64,000 nucleotides of DNA from Flavobacterium sangjuense (GCF_004797125.1 NZ_CP038810.1:372001-436000); one strand, 5' to 3'. Shown: positions 1-9,860, counted from the first letter of the stretch. The notes: generated by a model from the sequence alone, not told the origin. A program made the numbers and translations.

Positions 1-1862
1 TTTACTCCGTTTACCGTAAGTGTTGCATAACTTCCGTTAAGTCCACCGTTAGCAACGATTTTGTTTTCTAATTTTAATGCATCAGCATCCGCTTTTGAAA
101 CTGTTACATAGTTATCCCAAGCTACTCTTGTAATTGGATCAGGAAACTCTTGCAACCATGGATTGTTAGCTTGTTGTCCATCACCCAAACCTGTTTTAGT
201 ATACAATACCAATTCAAATCCGTTTGCCGGTTTTGATTTTGCCAAAGCATTAGCAGCGCCAGCATAATCAGCTGACCCTGAAATTGAAGCAGAAGCTATA
301 CCTAATGCAACACCATCATGAACCGTTTGGTTCCATGATTTTCCATTAGTATAAGCTGCTGAATTTGCTTTTATGTAATCGTAGTAGTCTGCGCTATTTC
401 CATTCCATGATAACAATCCTTCCTGGAATTGTTTAGAGCTGAATAATGGACGGATTGTTGGCTGAGTCAAAGAGTAAGTACCTTTAGTCAACATCAAATC
501 ATTCCATGACTCTAAATAATGAGGAGCCGGAATAGCAATATTTGTGATAGATGCTGTTTCATCTTCTCTTAAAGAGAAAGCAGCTGATAATTTTACTTTT
601 TTCAATCCGCTTACAAAGTTAGCACTGTCTGCTAAAGTGTAAACCGGATTAACACCACTCATAATTAAAGTATGAACATTTCCTTTATTCATATCAACAA
701 TTAACTGAGCTACTTTTTCGTTAGAACCTTTTCTGATTTGACGGGTTGCTGCAGTTGAAAATGCTTCACTGGTTAGAGCTGCATTGATAGCTAAAACTAG
801 CAATTGTGCATTTTTATCCTGAATACCTGAAACCAAAACTCCTTTACTTCCGGCAGCTTTTAATTGTTGAGCAGCCTTTCCAACTTCATCTGTTCCTGCT
901 GCGGCTCCTCCAACAATTACATTATATATTTTAACTAATGCTTGTTTTTGATTGGCAACTGTCATTGGAACACGCTTATCTGCTGCTGCTCCGGATAAAG
1001 TCATATTAGCTTCAAACTGGAAGTGTTTTGACATTTTTCCTGCCTGTGGAACTCTTCCTTTTGCATAACCAGCATCAAAACCTCCACCTTGCCAATCTCC
1101 TAAGAAGTCAGCACCGATAGAAACAATAGTATTTGCTTTTGAGAAATCATAATCAGCCAAAGCTCTTTCGCCATAAGCTGCTTCGAAAGCATCTAATGCA
1201 GCTGATTCAGAAACAGCATCGTAAACAACGTGTTTTGCTGTTGGGTTTTTAGCAATAAATTCAGCGATTAGTTTTTCAGTAGATGGACTTGCTAATGTAT
1301 TTGTCAATAAAACAACTTGTCCGCCTTTTGCTTTTGCATCAGCTAGACTTGCTTTTATTTTTAGATCGGCTTCCTGCCAAGACGCCTCTTTTTGAGCAAC
1401 CTTGGTTATTTTCAAACGCGTATTATCATATAATGACAATACAGAAGCGTGAACTCTTGCATTGGCAGCGAACTTCGCACCGGCAATAGTGTTGTTTTCT
1501 ATTTTAATTGGACGCCCTTCACGTGTTTTTACTAATAAATTAGCAAAATCAAAACCATCAAACATAGAGGTTGCATAGAAATCTGCAACTCCCGGGATGA
1601 CTTGTTCCGGTTGTAAAACATAAGGGATTGATTTGTGTACCGGACCTTCACAAGCTGCTAATGTTGCAGCTGCAGTTGTAAATCCAACGTATTTCAAGAA
1701 ATCACGACGAGTAGTTGAAGAAGATGATAATGCTTCTTTGTCAGATAAAAATTCGTCTGTTGGAATTTCCTCTGCAAATTCATTATTTCTAAGCGCCTCA
1801 ACAATAGAACTATTTTCGTTTAGTTCCTCAACACTTTTCCAGTATTTTTTGTTCGATGACAT
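1..1862 (-). CDS. actB: Alternative complex III molybdopterin-oxidoreductase-like/Fe-S subunit ActB (partial, N-terminal part)
   Basis: The open frame reads on the minus strand from an ATG at 1862 to the window edge, about 620 residues without a stop, so the C-terminal part lies outside. A twin-arginine motif TRRDFLKYVG sits at about residues 51-60, followed by a hydrophobic Ala-rich stretch and a Cys (AACEGP, about 69-74), typical of the 'TAT-variant-translocated' molybdopterin oxidoreductase family. Then come stretches such as IPYV and REGRPIKIENN that are usual near the start of the molybdopterin-like fold. In alternative complex III ActB is a periplasmic subunit that lacks the Mo cofactor in its large domain and carries Fe-S clusters in its C-terminal domain, which is outside this window. 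It lies 33 bp downstream of actA on the same strand, the known act gene order. The family call is firm; cofactor content cannot be judged here. Confidence 0.88.
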   Translation of the reverse strand, partial: MSSNKKYWKSVEELNENSSIVEALRNNEFAEEIPTDEFLSDKEALSSSSTTRRDFLKYVGFTTAAATLAACEGPVHKSIPYVLQPEQVIPGVADFYATSMFDGFDFANLLVKTREGRPIKIENNTIAGAKFAANARVHASVLSLYDNTRLKITKVAQKEASWQEADLKIKASLADAKAKGGQVVLLTNTLASPSTEKLIAEFIAKNPTAKHVVYDAVSESAALDAFEAAYGERALADYDFSKANTIVSIGADFLGDWQGGGFDAGYAKGRVPQAGKMSKHFQFEANMTLSGAAADKRVPMTVANQKQALVKIYNVIVGGAAAGTDEVGKAAQQLKAAGSKGVLVSGIQDKNAQLLVLAINAALTSEAFSTAATRQIRKGSNEKVAQLIVDMNKGNVHTLIMSGVNPVYTLADSANFVSGLKKVKLSAAFSLREDETASITNIAIPAPHYLESWNDLMLTKGTYSLTQPTIRPLFSSKQFQEGLLSWNGNSADYYDYIKANSAAYTNGKSWNQTVHDGVALGIASASISGSADYAGAANALAKSKPANGFELVLYTKTGLGDGQQANNPWLQEFPDPITRVAWDNYVTVSKADADALKLENKIVANGGLNGSYATLTVNGV

Positions 1863-1895
1863 CGTATATAAATATTAGCTTCTTAAATTATTTTA

Positions 1896-3236
1896 TTAAT
1901 AGTGGCACTTACCACATTCAGTTCCTCCCATTTGTGCAGCAGTCAATTTGTCTACTCCATATCGTTTAGAAAGTTCTTCGTGAATTTTAGTGTAATAAGC
2001 ATTTCCTTCCATTTTCACATCTGTCTCGCGGTGACATTTAATACACCAACCCATAGTCAATGGAGCAAATTGTTTTTGGATTTCATACTCTTGAACCGGA
2101 CCGTGACATTTTTGACATTCAATACCAGCAACCGTTACGTGTTGTGAGTGATTGAAATAAGCAAAGTCAGGTAAGTTGTGAATTCTAACCCATTTCACAG
2201 GACTGGTTTTTCCGGTATATTTTGCACCATCCCAACCAACAGCTGCGTATAATTTTTTGATTTCTCCGTCGTAGAATGCTTTTGAATGCTCAGGAGTAGC
2301 AGTTGTATCCGATACTTCAGAAATATTTTTGTGGCAGTTCATACAAACATTCAAAGAAGGAATACCTGCATTTTTACTAACACGTGCTGCCGAGTGGCAA
2401 TATTTACAATCGATACCGTTGCTTCCGGCGTGAATTCTGTGAGAGTAATGGATTGGCTGAATTGGAGCGTAATCCTGATCAATACCAATTTGCATTAAGT
2501 AACCATACACAAAGAATCCACTCGCTAATAATAAGAATATAGAAGAAACTAAAACCAAAAATTGGTTTTTAGCAAATGCTTTCCAGATTGGCAATCTTTC
2601 TTCTTTTGCAGCAACTTCAATACCGTTTGCTTTAGCTACTTTGGTCAACACATTGTTTACAAAGAACAACATAATAACCAACATCAATAACACTAAGCAT
2701 AAAGCTCCAAGGATAACGTTGTTTGAAATTCCTCCAGCGTTATCTGGTTTTAAGCCGCCATCATCAGTGGTAACTAGTCCTTTTGGCGCTTCCGGTTTTG
2801 GCTCATCTGTATACGCTAAGATATTATCAACATCTTGTTTAGACAATTGAGGAAACGCAGTCATTACTGACTTGTTGTTTTCATTAAACAATTTAACAGC
2901 ATCAGCATCGCCAGCCTTAATCATGGCAGAGCTATTGGCAATCCAAGGATAGAACCAATCTTTGGCATGACGTGCTGTAACACCTCTTAGTGCCGGACCG
3001 GTCATCTTCTTGTCTAAAGCGTGACAAGCTGCACAATTAGCGTTAAACAATGCTTTTCCAGCTACTGCGTCACCTCCAGCGGCTGCAGCTGGTGCTGCCG
3101 TTGCTGTAGCAGCTGCTGGTGTAGCTTCTGCTGGCGGAGTTGCTTGTGAAAATGAAGTGAAGGAGAAAGTTAGCATTAAAGCTAAGCTGTAGATTATTTT
3201 CCTTGAAATCGAATTATGGTTACCCACTTTTTTCAT
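1896..3236 (-). CDS. actA: Alternative complex III multiheme cytochrome c subunit ActA, fused to an N-terminal monoheme cytochrome c
   Basis: The 446-residue protein starts with a signal-like hydrophobic segment (about 13-31) and an Ala/Pro/Thr linker. A monoheme cytochrome c domain follows (CAACH at about 68-72, with a later Met-containing region). Two membrane helices lie near residues 170-195 and 225-248. After them come five CxxCH motifs: CKYCH, CMNCH, CQKCH, CIKCH and CGKCH, the last at the extreme C terminus. The five-heme part is the ActA family; the extra N-terminal heme domain gives six c-type hemes in total. In quinol-oxidising alternative complex III this subunit passes electrons towards downstream acceptors. 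It is the first gene of the operon, followed 33 bp later by actB, and has a clear promoter at 3322-3351. Confidence 0.92.
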   Translation of the reverse strand: MKKVGNHNSISRKIIYSLALMLTFSFTSFSQATPPAEATPAAATATAAPAAAAGGDAVAGKALFNANCAACHALDKKMTGPALRGVTARHAKDWFYPWIANSSAMIKAGDADAVKLFNENNKSVMTAFPQLSKQDVDNILAYTDEPKPEAPKGLVTTDDGGLKPDNAGGISNNVILGALCLVLLMLVIMLFFVNNVLTKVAKANGIEVAAKEERLPIWKAFAKNQFLVLVSSIFLLLASGFFVYGYLMQIGIDQDYAPIQPIHYSHRIHAGSNGIDCKYCHSAARVSKNAGIPSLNVCMNCHKNISEVSDTTATPEHSKAFYDGEIKKLYAAVGWDGAKYTGKTSPVKWVRIHNLPDFAYFNHSQHVTVAGIECQKCHGPVQEYEIQKQFAPLTMGWCIKCHRETDVKMEGNAYYTKIHEELSKRYGVDKLTAAQMGGTECGKCHY

Positions 3237-3321
3237 ATAATAAGTAATTATCGGCTAATGTTGGCATGATTTTTCCTGAGAGATGTTCAGTCAAAATTCG
3301 ACGCTTTATTAAAAACTTGCA

Positions 3322-3351
3322 CAAAAATACGACTTATGAACTATTCTCAAA
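3322..3351 (-). promoter_or_regulatory. Promoter of the actA-actB operon
   Basis: On the minus strand TTTG (3351-3348), 18 bp, then TATTTTTG (3329-3322) match the Bacteroidota -33/-7 consensus. The predicted start near 3315 leaves a leader of about 80 nt before the actA ATG at 3236. Confidence 0.7.
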
Positions 3352-3399
3352 ACCTTAAATATATCTTAAATATCAATTTATATTAATTCTAAATAATGT

Positions 3400-3435
3400 T
3401 TTGGCTGCAGTTTAATTCTATAAGTTTTACATTTG
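3400..3435 (+). promoter_or_regulatory. Promoter of the SPOR-domain gene; decides its start
   Basis: TACATTTG at 3428-3435 is a perfect -7 element, with TTTG at 3400-3403 slightly far away (24 bp). Transcription would begin near 3442. The upstream in-frame TTG at 3433 would then not be in the transcript, which favours the ATG at 3454. Confidence 0.5.
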
Positions 3436-3453
3436 TATAAAAATCAAACAATT

Positions 3454-3843
3454 ATGACCTTTTTAAAAGAAATAAAAATCGCTTTTGCCATTGTAACTCT
3501 TGTGTTTATATCTCAAAAAAGCTATAGTCAAGAGGCTAAAGTAAGTGTAAGTCAAGATCCAAAGTTTGAGCAGCTCTTGAACGAAAAAAGAAAAATAAAC
3601 AGTTCTATTACGATAAACGACCGTTATAAAATTCAGATTTTTAACGGTGATACCGAAAATTCTAAAAAAACTTTGCTTGATTTTAAAAGAGAAAACAAGA
3701 ATATAGATGCGACCATTGTTTTTAGCACGCCATTATATAAAGTTTGGGTCGGGAATTACAAAACCCGAATTGAAGCCGAAAAAAACCTCAACGATTTAAA
3801 GAAAAAATATCCGAATGCGTTTTTGATAAAGCCGAATAAATAA
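3454..3843 (+). CDS. Small exported SPOR-domain-like protein
   Basis: The 129-residue protein starts at ATG 3454; an in-frame TTG at 3433 lies inside the promoter. It has an N-terminal signal-like hydrophobic segment (IAFAIVTLVFIS) ending near SYSQ, a common Bacteroidota cleavage pattern. The second half (YKIQIFNGD, then YKVWVGNYKTRIEAEKNL, then YPNAFLI) has the beta-alpha-beta pattern of SPOR domains, which bind denuded peptidoglycan glycans. It probably acts in the periplasm or outer envelope. The next gene, a lipoprotein, follows after 14 bp and may be co-transcribed. Confidence 0.75.
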   Translation: MTFLKEIKIAFAIVTLVFISQKSYSQEAKVSVSQDPKFEQLLNEKRKINSSITINDRYKIQIFNGDTENSKKTLLDFKRENKNIDATIVFSTPLYKVWVGNYKTRIEAEKNLNDLKKKYPNAFLIKPNK

Positions 3844-3857
3844 ATCTTAAATTAATT

Positions 3858-4235
3858 TTGAAAAAATATCTAATCTTATTAGTAATTTTTACAGCGTGTG
3901 ATTCTAAGAAAATTCCCGATGACAAAGAGAATGTAACCTTAGATTGTAATGATAAATGGAATTTTGAAGGCTCAAATGTTATTGAAAAACAAATTAATGA
4001 CACCGTTACGCAGGAAATAATTGATGGTAAGATTTGGTTTGAAATAATATCTCCAAAAGATATTGGAAAAGGAATCACAAAAGCCTACATAAAGAATTAC
4101 AGAATGGATGGCACTTTACTTTCGGAAGGTTTCGCAGAATACAACGAACATCCAGTCGCTAATTCTAAGGAAAGCGGAAAGTGGAAATTTTATGATTGTA
4201 AAGGAAACTTAATAAGAATTAACGAGTTCAAGTAG
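3858..4235 (+). CDS. Small lipoprotein, MORN-like
   Basis: The 125-residue protein uses a TTG start (TTG AAA AAA TAT), chosen because it gives an intact lipoprotein signal, MKKYLILLVIFTAC, with the lipobox Cys at residue 14. The mature part contains a pattern like 'IKNYRMDGTLLSEGFAEYN ... GKWKFYDCKGNLI', which resembles the toxin_YwqK/MORN-type repeats seen in many Bacteroidota lipoproteins. It is probably lipid-anchored in the envelope. The specific role is unknown. It follows the SPOR gene by 14 bp on the same strand and is followed by a bidirectional terminator shared with infB. Confidence 0.65.
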   Translation: MKKYLILLVIFTACDSKKIPDDKENVTLDCNDKWNFEGSNVIEKQINDTVTQEIIDGKIWFEIISPKDIGKGITKAYIKNYRMDGTLLSEGFAEYNEHPVANSKESGKWKFYDCKGNLIRINEFK

Positions 4236-4284
4236 TTAAAGTAAACAACAGCTGGTTTTATCTTTCTTGCCAACCCTAAAAACA

Positions 4285-4310
4285 AAAAATCCCGATTGCT
4301 CGGGATTTTT
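4285..4310. terminator. Bidirectional rho-independent terminator between the lipoprotein gene and infB
   Basis: The perfect stem AAAAATCCCG (4285-4294) / CGGGATTTTT (4301-4310) has a 6-nt loop. It carries T or A runs on both sides, so it can end transcripts arriving from either direction. Confidence 0.85.
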
Positions 4311-4315
4311 ATTTA

Positions 4316-7078
4316 TTACTTCATCTTTTTCTTTACTTCCACTTCCTGGAAAGCTTCGATTAAATCAAGTTGTTCAATATCGTTGTAATTTTTAATCTGC
4401 ATACCACAATCGTATCCTTTGGCAACTTCTTTTACATCGTCTTTAAAACGTTTCAGCGTAGCCAATTCACCTGTGAAGATAACAACGCCTTCACGGATAA
4501 TTCTGATTTTAGAATTTCTGTAGATTTTACCATCGGTTACCATACATCCTGCAATAGTTCCCACTTTAGATACTTTGAAAATCTCTCTGATTTCTGCTGT
4601 ACCGGTAACTTCTTCCTTCATTTCCGGAGAAAGCATTCCTTCCATCGCGTCTTTCAAATCGTTGATAGCATCGTAAATAATAGAATAACTTCTGATATCG
4701 ATTTCTTCTTTTTGTGCTATCTGACGTGCATTTCCGGCAGGACGAACATTAAATCCAATAATGATAGCATCAGAAGCTGAAGCCAACATTACGTCAGTTT
4801 CGGTAATCGCACCAACACCTTTATGGATAATATTGATTTGGATTTCATCCGTAGACAATTTAGAGAACTCACTCGAAAGTGCTTCTACCGAACCATCCAC
4901 GTCTCCTTTAAGGATAATGTTCAATTCTTTAAACTGACCTAATGCAATACGACGACCAATTTCCGCCAAGGTAATATGACGTTGTGTTCTAACCGATTGC
5001 TCACGCATTAATTGTAAACGTTTTGTTGCAATTTGTTTTGCTTCTCTTTCGTCTTCGAATACGTTGAATTTATCTCCGGCAGTTGACGCACCATCCAAAC
5101 CTAAAATAGATATTGGCGTTGATGGTCCGGCCGTAGTAACACTATGTCCTCTTTCGTCATGCATGGCTTTCACTTTTCCGTGATTTTTTCCTGCCAATAC
5201 ATAATCTCCCACTTTCAAAGTTCCGGATTGTACCAATATCGTTGACACATAACCTCTTCCTTTGTCCAACTGTGCTTCCACAACAGTACCAACAGCAGGT
5301 TTATTAGGATTTGCTTTTAAGTCTAAAATTTCAGCTTCAAGCAATACTTTTTCTAACAATTCTTTTACGCCAGTTCCTTTTTTAGCAGAGATATCATGCG
5401 ATTGGTATTTTCCACCCCAATCTTCTACTAATAAATTCATAGCGGCTAATTTCTCCTTAATCTTTTCAGGATTAGCGCCTTGTTTATCAATCTTGTTAAT
5501 CGCAAATATCATCGGAACATTAGCAGCCTGCGCGTGGCTAATAGCTTCTTTGGTTTGTGGCATGATGTCATCATCCGCAGCCACCACAATGATAGCGATA
5601 TCGGTAACCTGAGCTCCACGGGCACGCATCGCGGTAAACGCTTCGTGACCTGGTGTATCAAGGAAAGTGATTTTTTGTCCGCCTTCAAGCGTAACAGCAT
5701 AAGCACCGATGTGCTGTGTAATTCCACCTGATTCTCCTGCGATTACATTTTCTTTACGGATATAATCCAGCAAGGAGGTTTTACCGTGATCCACGTGACC
5801 CATTACGGTTACGATTGGCGCACGAGATACTAAATCTTCTTCTTTATCTTCAATAATTTCTATCGAATCTTCGATATCTGTTGTGATAAATTCAACATCA
5901 AAACCAAACTCATCAGCAACGATTGATAAAGTTTCTGCATCCAATCTTTGGTTCATGGTTACCATGATTCCAAGTGACATACATGTTCCGATTACTTTTG
6001 TAATAGGCACATCCATCATGGTTGCAACTTCTCCAACAGTAACAAATTCTGTTACTTTGATAGTTTTGCTTCCTTCTTCAAGAGCCTGCATTTCGTCCTC
6101 ACTTCTTTGACGGTGAGTGTCACGCTTGTCTCTTCTGTATTTTGCCGCTTTAGATTTGTTTCCTTTTCCTTGAAGACGCTCTAAAGTTTCTTTAATTTGG
6201 TTTTTAACTTCCTCTTCCGTTGGCTCTACTTTTTGAACTATCGCAGGACGATTTCCTTTTTGGAATCCACCGCCACCTGGTTTTGCTCCACCCGGTTTGT
6301 TTGGTCCAAAAGCATTTCCTCCGCCACCACCACCAACAACAGGTTTGCCTGGTTCTGGTTTGCCCGGAATTCTTTTTCTTTTATTCTTGTTTGCATTTGC
6401 ATTTGCAGCTTGTTGGGCAGTTTGCCCAGGCGCAGCAGCAGCCGGTTTATTAGCATCTTTTTTAAACTCCTCTTTTTTCTTTTTGGGTTTATTAAATTGT
6501 GCTAAATCTATTTTTTGACCCGTTAATACCGGACCGGTAAGAGCTTGGTATTGTGTTGTATGCGTTTCGTCTACTGGTTCTTCAGCAACTGGCGCAGCTA
6601 ATTTTTCTTCTTTCGGAGTAACAACTGGCGCTTCTTCTTTAACTTCTTTTTTCTCAACAACTGGTTTTGCTTCCTGAACCGGTTTTGCCGGTTGAACAGG
6701 AGCTGCTGGTGCTTTTGGTTCTAAATCGATTTTGCCAACTTGCTTTGGAGCAGTAATGGTTGCTTTCGCCTTAATCAACTCTTGTTGTTGCTGACGTTCT
6801 TCGTCTTGCTTGCGTTTGTCTTCGATTTCTTTTTCTCTTTCAATTCGAAGTGCTTCTTTTTCTTTTCTAATTTCTTCACTTACACCTTTTGAAGCTTCTT
6901 TATTCCCTTTGTCGCCGGCAAACTGTCCGCAAAGAATAGAATATACATCATCGGAAACTTTTGTGTTTGGGTTTGCCTCAATGACAATACCCTTATCCTT
7001 AAGATAATCCACAGCTCTTTCCAAAGAAATATTTAATTCCCTTAAAACTTTATTAATTCTAATATTTCCTTCAGACAT
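4316..7078 (-). CDS. infB: Translation initiation factor IF-2
   Basis: The 920-residue protein delivers initiator tRNA to the ribosome in a GTP-dependent step. The N-terminal part (about 1-330) has an IF2_N-like start ([21 protein letters not shown]), then a long low-complexity Lys/Glu/Pro/Ala region with poly-Gly near GGGGGG. The G domain shows G1 [11 protein letters not shown]3 [15 protein letters not shown] and G4 NKID, followed by the usual beta-barrel and C-terminal domains. Length and order are normal for Bacteroidota. It is the last gene of the rimP-nusA-infB operon, 38 bp after nusA, and ends just before a strong terminator. Confidence 0.98.
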   Translation of the reverse strand: MSEGNIRINKVLRELNISLERAVDYLKDKGIVIEANPNTKVSDDVYSILCGQFAGDKGNKEASKGVSEEIRKEKEALRIEREKEIEDKRKQDEERQQQQELIKAKATITAPKQVGKIDLEPKAPAAPVQPAKPVQEAKPVVEKKEVKEEAPVVTPKEEKLAAPVAEEPVDETHTTQYQALTGPVLTGQKIDLAQFNKPKKKKEEFKKDANKPAAAAPGQTAQQAANANANKNKRKRIPGKPEPGKPVVGGGGGGNAFGPNKPGGAKPGGGGFQKGNRPAIVQKVEPTEEEVKNQIKETLERLQGKGNKSKAAKYRRDKRDTHRQRSEDEMQALEEGSKTIKVTEFVTVGEVATMMDVPITKVIGTCMSLGIMVTMNQRLDAETLSIVADEFGFDVEFITTDIEDSIEIIEDKEEDLVSRAPIVTVMGHVDHGKTSLLDYIRKENVIAGESGGITQHIGAYAVTLEGGQKITFLDTPGHEAFTAMRARGAQVTDIAIIVVAADDDIMPQTKEAISHAQAANVPMIFAINKIDKQGANPEKIKEKLAAMNLLVEDWGGKYQSHDISAKKGTGVKELLEKVLLEAEILDLKANPNKPAVGTVVEAQLDKGRGYVSTILVQSGTLKVGDYVLAGKNHGKVKAMHDERGHSVTTAGPSTPISILGLDGASTAGDKFNVFEDEREAKQIATKRLQLMREQSVRTQRHITLAEIGRRIALGQFKELNIILKGDVDGSVEALSSEFSKLSTDEIQINIIHKGVGAITETDVMLASASDAIIIGFNVRPAGNARQIAQKEEIDIRSYSIIYDAINDLKDAMEGMLSPEMKEEVTGTAEIREIFKVSKVGTIAGCMVTDGKIYRNSKIRIIREGVVIFTGELATLKRFKDDVKEVAKGYDCGMQIKNYNDIEQLDLIEAFQEVEVKKKMK

Positions 7079-7116
7079 AAAATTTTATTAATGTTAATCT
7101 ATTTTGCGTTAAAAGA

Positions 7117-8358
7117 CTAGTCCTGAAACTCTTCTTTCAATATTCTTATTACTTCTAAAATGGTTTCTTCTTCTAAATCGGTTCTTCTCACTAAATCGGC
7201 AACATCCTGATTCAAGATACTTCTTGCCGTATCCAATCCGATTTTTGCAAATTCGTCAATTACCCAACCATCGATTTCGTCTGAGAACTCTGTTAATTCA
7301 ACATCATCTTCTTCAATAGCAGCACCTTCTCTGATTACGTCTAATTCGTAACCCGTTAAAAGTCCGGCCAATTTGATGTTGTGTCCTCCACGACCAATAG
7401 CTTTTGAAACTTCTTCTAATTTCAAGAAAACTTCCGCTCTTTTTTTCTCTTCGTCAATTTTAACTGAAGATACTTTTGCAGGGCTTAATGCTCTTGTGAT
7501 ATACAATTGCAAGTTGGTTGTATAGTTGATTACGTCGATATTTTCGTTTCCTAATTCGCGAACAATTCCGTGAATTCTTGAACCTTTCATACCAACACAT
7601 GCTCCAACAGGATCAATTCTGTCATCATAAGAATCCACCGCTACTTTTGCTTTTTCACCCGGAATTCTCACTACGTTTTTAATCATAATCAAACCATCAA
7701 AAACTTCCGGAATTTCTTGCTCGAATAATTTTTCCAGGAATTTATCTGCCGTTCTCGACATGATAATTTGAGGTTTATTTCCTTTCAATTCAACGCTTTC
7801 AATGATTCCGCGAACGTTATCACCTTTACGGAAAAAGTCAGATGGAATTTGTTTTTCTTTTGGCAAAACAATTTCATTTCCTTCGTCATCAATCAAAATT
7901 ACTACTCTTGGACGCACGTGATGTACTTCCGCAGTATAAATTTCGCCAATTAAATCTTTAAATTGTTTGTAAAGATTTGTGTTATCGTGCTCGTGAATTT
8001 TAGAAATCAAGTTTTGACGCAAAGCTAAGATAGCTCTTCTTCCCAAATCAATCAATTTTACTTCTTCGGAAACTTCTTCTCCGATTTCAAAATCGGCTTC
8101 AATTTTTCTTGCTTCTGTTAATGTAATTTCCTCATTTTCCAAATCCAAATCATCATCAGCAACGATAACTCTTCTTCTCCAGATTTCCATATCTCCTTTA
8201 TCAGGATTGATGATAATATCAAAATTATCATCAGAACCGTATTTCTTTTTCAATGCGTTTCTAAATACATCTTCCAAAATCGCCATAAGCGTTACTCTGT
8301 CAATAAGCTTATCGTCTTTAAACTCTGAAAACGAATCGATTAATGCAATATTCTCCAT
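7117..8358 (-). CDS. nusA: Transcription termination/antitermination factor NusA
   Basis: The 413-residue protein has the NusA order: N-terminal RNA-polymerase-binding domain (IALIDSFSEFKD onward), an S1 domain at about 135-205 (containing FRKGDNVRGIIESVELKGNK), and two KH domains (DPVGACVGMKGSRIHGIVREL and GRGGHNIKLAGLLTGYELDVI). It ends in one short helical region (EFAKIGLDTARSIL) and lacks the two C-terminal AR repeats of E. coli NusA. This is the normal short form outside Gammaproteobacteria. It binds RNA polymerase and nascent RNA to modulate pausing and termination. It sits 7 bp after rimP and 38 bp before infB. Confidence 0.97.
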   Translation of the reverse strand: MENIALIDSFSEFKDDKLIDRVTLMAILEDVFRNALKKKYGSDDNFDIIINPDKGDMEIWRRRVIVADDDLDLENEEITLTEARKIEADFEIGEEVSEEVKLIDLGRRAILALRQNLISKIHEHDNTNLYKQFKDLIGEIYTAEVHHVRPRVVILIDDEGNEIVLPKEKQIPSDFFRKGDNVRGIIESVELKGNKPQIIMSRTADKFLEKLFEQEIPEVFDGLIMIKNVVRIPGEKAKVAVDSYDDRIDPVGACVGMKGSRIHGIVRELGNENIDVINYTTNLQLYITRALSPAKVSSVKIDEEKKRAEVFLKLEEVSKAIGRGGHNIKLAGLLTGYELDVIREGAAIEEDDVELTEFSDEIDGWVIDEFAKIGLDTARSILNQDVADLVRRTDLEEETILEVIRILKEEFQD

Positions 8359-8365
8359 GCCTAAT

Positions 8366-8833
8366 TTAATTAAATATTATTGTAACAATTGCTTCTTTTA
8401 TATCTGAATAAGGAATCTCGCGTTTGTGCTCAACCGTTTCTTTTCCTTTTCCAATTTTCTTTGGTTCTCTTGCCGTCCAGGAAAGCGTAATGCTTTCATC
8501 GGAAACCTGCTCTAATAACGCTTCTATAGTTTCGGTGGCGGTTTTTACTTTTAAAGTTCTTCCAATATTTTTTCGATATTGTCTAACCATTTTTAATGGT
8601 GTAGAAACTCCGGCCGAAGCTACTTCCAATGCGTAATCTTGTTCTTCACGGTCTAAATTATTATCGACTGCCCGACTTATATCGATACAATCCTGCAAAT
8701 TTACACCATTATCTCCATCTAAAGTTACAATTACTTTGAATGTTTCGGTAACTGTCAAATCTACCAAAAACAAAGAAGGTTTTTCCTTTAATGCTTCTTC
8801 CAGTAAATCCGAAATTTTATCTTTAAATGCCAT
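8366..8833 (-). CDS. rimP: Ribosome maturation factor RimP
   Basis: The 155-residue protein starts at ATG 8833 ([15 protein letters not shown]). A longer frame reaches 8869 but runs through the leader hairpin at 8847-8867, so it is not used. The N-terminal alpha/beta domain contains [19 protein letters not shown] and [15 protein letters not shown], the conserved RimP core, followed by an SH3-like domain. RimP helps 30S subunit maturation. It is the first gene of the rimP-nusA-infB operon. The ATG lies only about 8 nt after the U-tract of a terminator-like hairpin. Confidence 0.95.
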   Translation of the reverse strand: MAFKDKISDLLEEALKEKPSLFLVDLTVTETFKVIVTLDGDNGVNLQDCIDISRAVDNNLDREEQDYALEVASAGVSTPLKMVRQYRKNIGRTLKVKTATETIEALLEQVSDESITLSWTAREPKKIGKGKETVEHKREIPYSDIKEAIVTIIFN

Positions 8834-8846
8834 AGTTGTATAAAAA

Positions 8847-8867
8847 GAGGGAAGCATTGCTTCCCTC
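8847..8867 (-). promoter_or_regulatory. Terminator-like hairpin in the rimP-nusA-infB leader
   Basis: The minus strand has 10-bp arms GAGGGAAGCA / TGCTTCCCTC separated by one base, followed directly by TTTTTA. This is the form of an intrinsic terminator. It lies between the promoter at 8899-8927 and the rimP start at 8833, so every operon transcript must pass it. No other gene lies upstream in the same transcript, so it is more likely an attenuator than an ordinary terminator. Confidence 0.7.
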
Positions 8868-8898
8868 ATTATTTAGTTTTGAATAGTAAATAACGGTG

Positions 8899-8927
8899 CA
8901 AATATAGTTATTTTTTTATAAACCAAA
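8899..8927 (-). promoter_or_regulatory. Promoter of rimP-nusA-infB
   Basis: On the minus strand TTTG (8927-8924), 17 bp, then TATATTTG (8906-8899) give a full match to the Bacteroidota consensus. The start is predicted near 8892. Confidence 0.75.
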
Positions 8928-9004
8928 AATGATTGTCGAATCAAAAAAAAATAATACCTTTATTGTGTTAATTAATTTACAATCCAAAATTTACTTTTTA
9001 TATC

Positions 9005-9829
9005 ATGAAAAAAATCTTAGTACCTACGGACTTCTCAGATCACGCTTACTACGCCTTAAAAGTTGCTTCACAAATTGCTAAAAAAAATGGCGGTGAAATC
9101 ATATTACTACATATGTTGGAAATACCTCATCAAGGTAGCGATGCTATTGGAACCGGTCACGATTTACCAGAAATAATGCTTTTTAAAAATGCTGCAATTA
9201 GCAGGCTCGAAGATTTGATGGATGATGAATGTTTAGACGGGTTAAAGGTTTCTGAAATTATTCAATTTGAATTGGCTTTCGAAGGAATACTTAAAGTTAG
9301 CGAAAAAAATGATATCGATTTAATTGTAATGGGTTCGCATGGAGCAAGTGGTTTTAAAGAAATGTTCATTGGATCTAACGCAGAGAAAGTAGTTCGTTAT
9401 TCACCGGTACCTGTTTTAATCATTAAAAAAGATGTTGAAGAATTTAGTGTAGATAAATTTGTTTTTGCTTCTGACTTTACAGATGAAATAAAAAAACCTT
9501 TTGCCAAAGTAGTTGAGTTCGCTAACAAATTTGATGCAGAATTAGAATTGGCCATGATTAATACGCCAAGTACTTTTAAACCTACTCATGTTGCTAAAGA
9601 AATAATGAAGAATTTTGTTTCTAATTTTACTGTAAATAAATATACTATCAATATTTACAACGATGTGAATGTTGAAAACGGAATTTTACATTTCGCTGAC
9701 CATATTAATGCAGATTTAATTGGAGTTAGCACGCACGGCAGAAAAGGACTTTCACACTTTTTTAATGGAAGTATTAGCGAAGATTTAGTAAATCATGCGT
9801 TACGCCCTGTAGTTACTTTCAAAATATAA
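9005..9829 (+). CDS. Universal stress protein, tandem UspA domains
   Basis: The 274-residue protein has two UspA-like domains. The first (about 1-140) begins MKKILVPTDFSDHAYYALKVA and holds the nucleotide-binding signature GSHGASGFKEMFIGSNAEKV. The second (about 145-274) begins FVFASDFTDEIKKPF and ends with STHGRKGLSHFFNGSISEDL. The second half has the G-x2-G-x9-G-type motif only in weakened form. Tandem Usp proteins are cytoplasmic and bind ATP or small ligands under stress; the ligand is not predictable. It is a single-gene unit followed by a terminator. Confidence 0.93.
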   Translation: MKKILVPTDFSDHAYYALKVASQIAKKNGGEIILLHMLEIPHQGSDAIGTGHDLPEIMLFKNAAISRLEDLMDDECLDGLKVSEIIQFELAFEGILKVSEKNDIDLIVMGSHGASGFKEMFIGSNAEKVVRYSPVPVLIIKKDVEEFSVDKFVFASDFTDEIKKPFAKVVEFANKFDAELELAMINTPSTFKPTHVAKEIMKNFVSNFTVNKYTINIYNDVNVENGILHFADHINADLIGVSTHGRKGLSHFFNGSISEDLVNHALRPVVTFKI

Positions 9830-9860
9830 TTGCCATTTCTAAAGTTATAAAAACAAAAAA

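Noticed and set aside
4370..6518. Several long frames on the plus strand opposite infB
   Set aside because: They are antisense shadows of a well-supported gene and show no independent family motifs.
8834..8869. N-terminal extension of RimP to 8869
   Set aside because: The extension would be encoded by the leader hairpin; the ATG at 8833 gives the normal family start.
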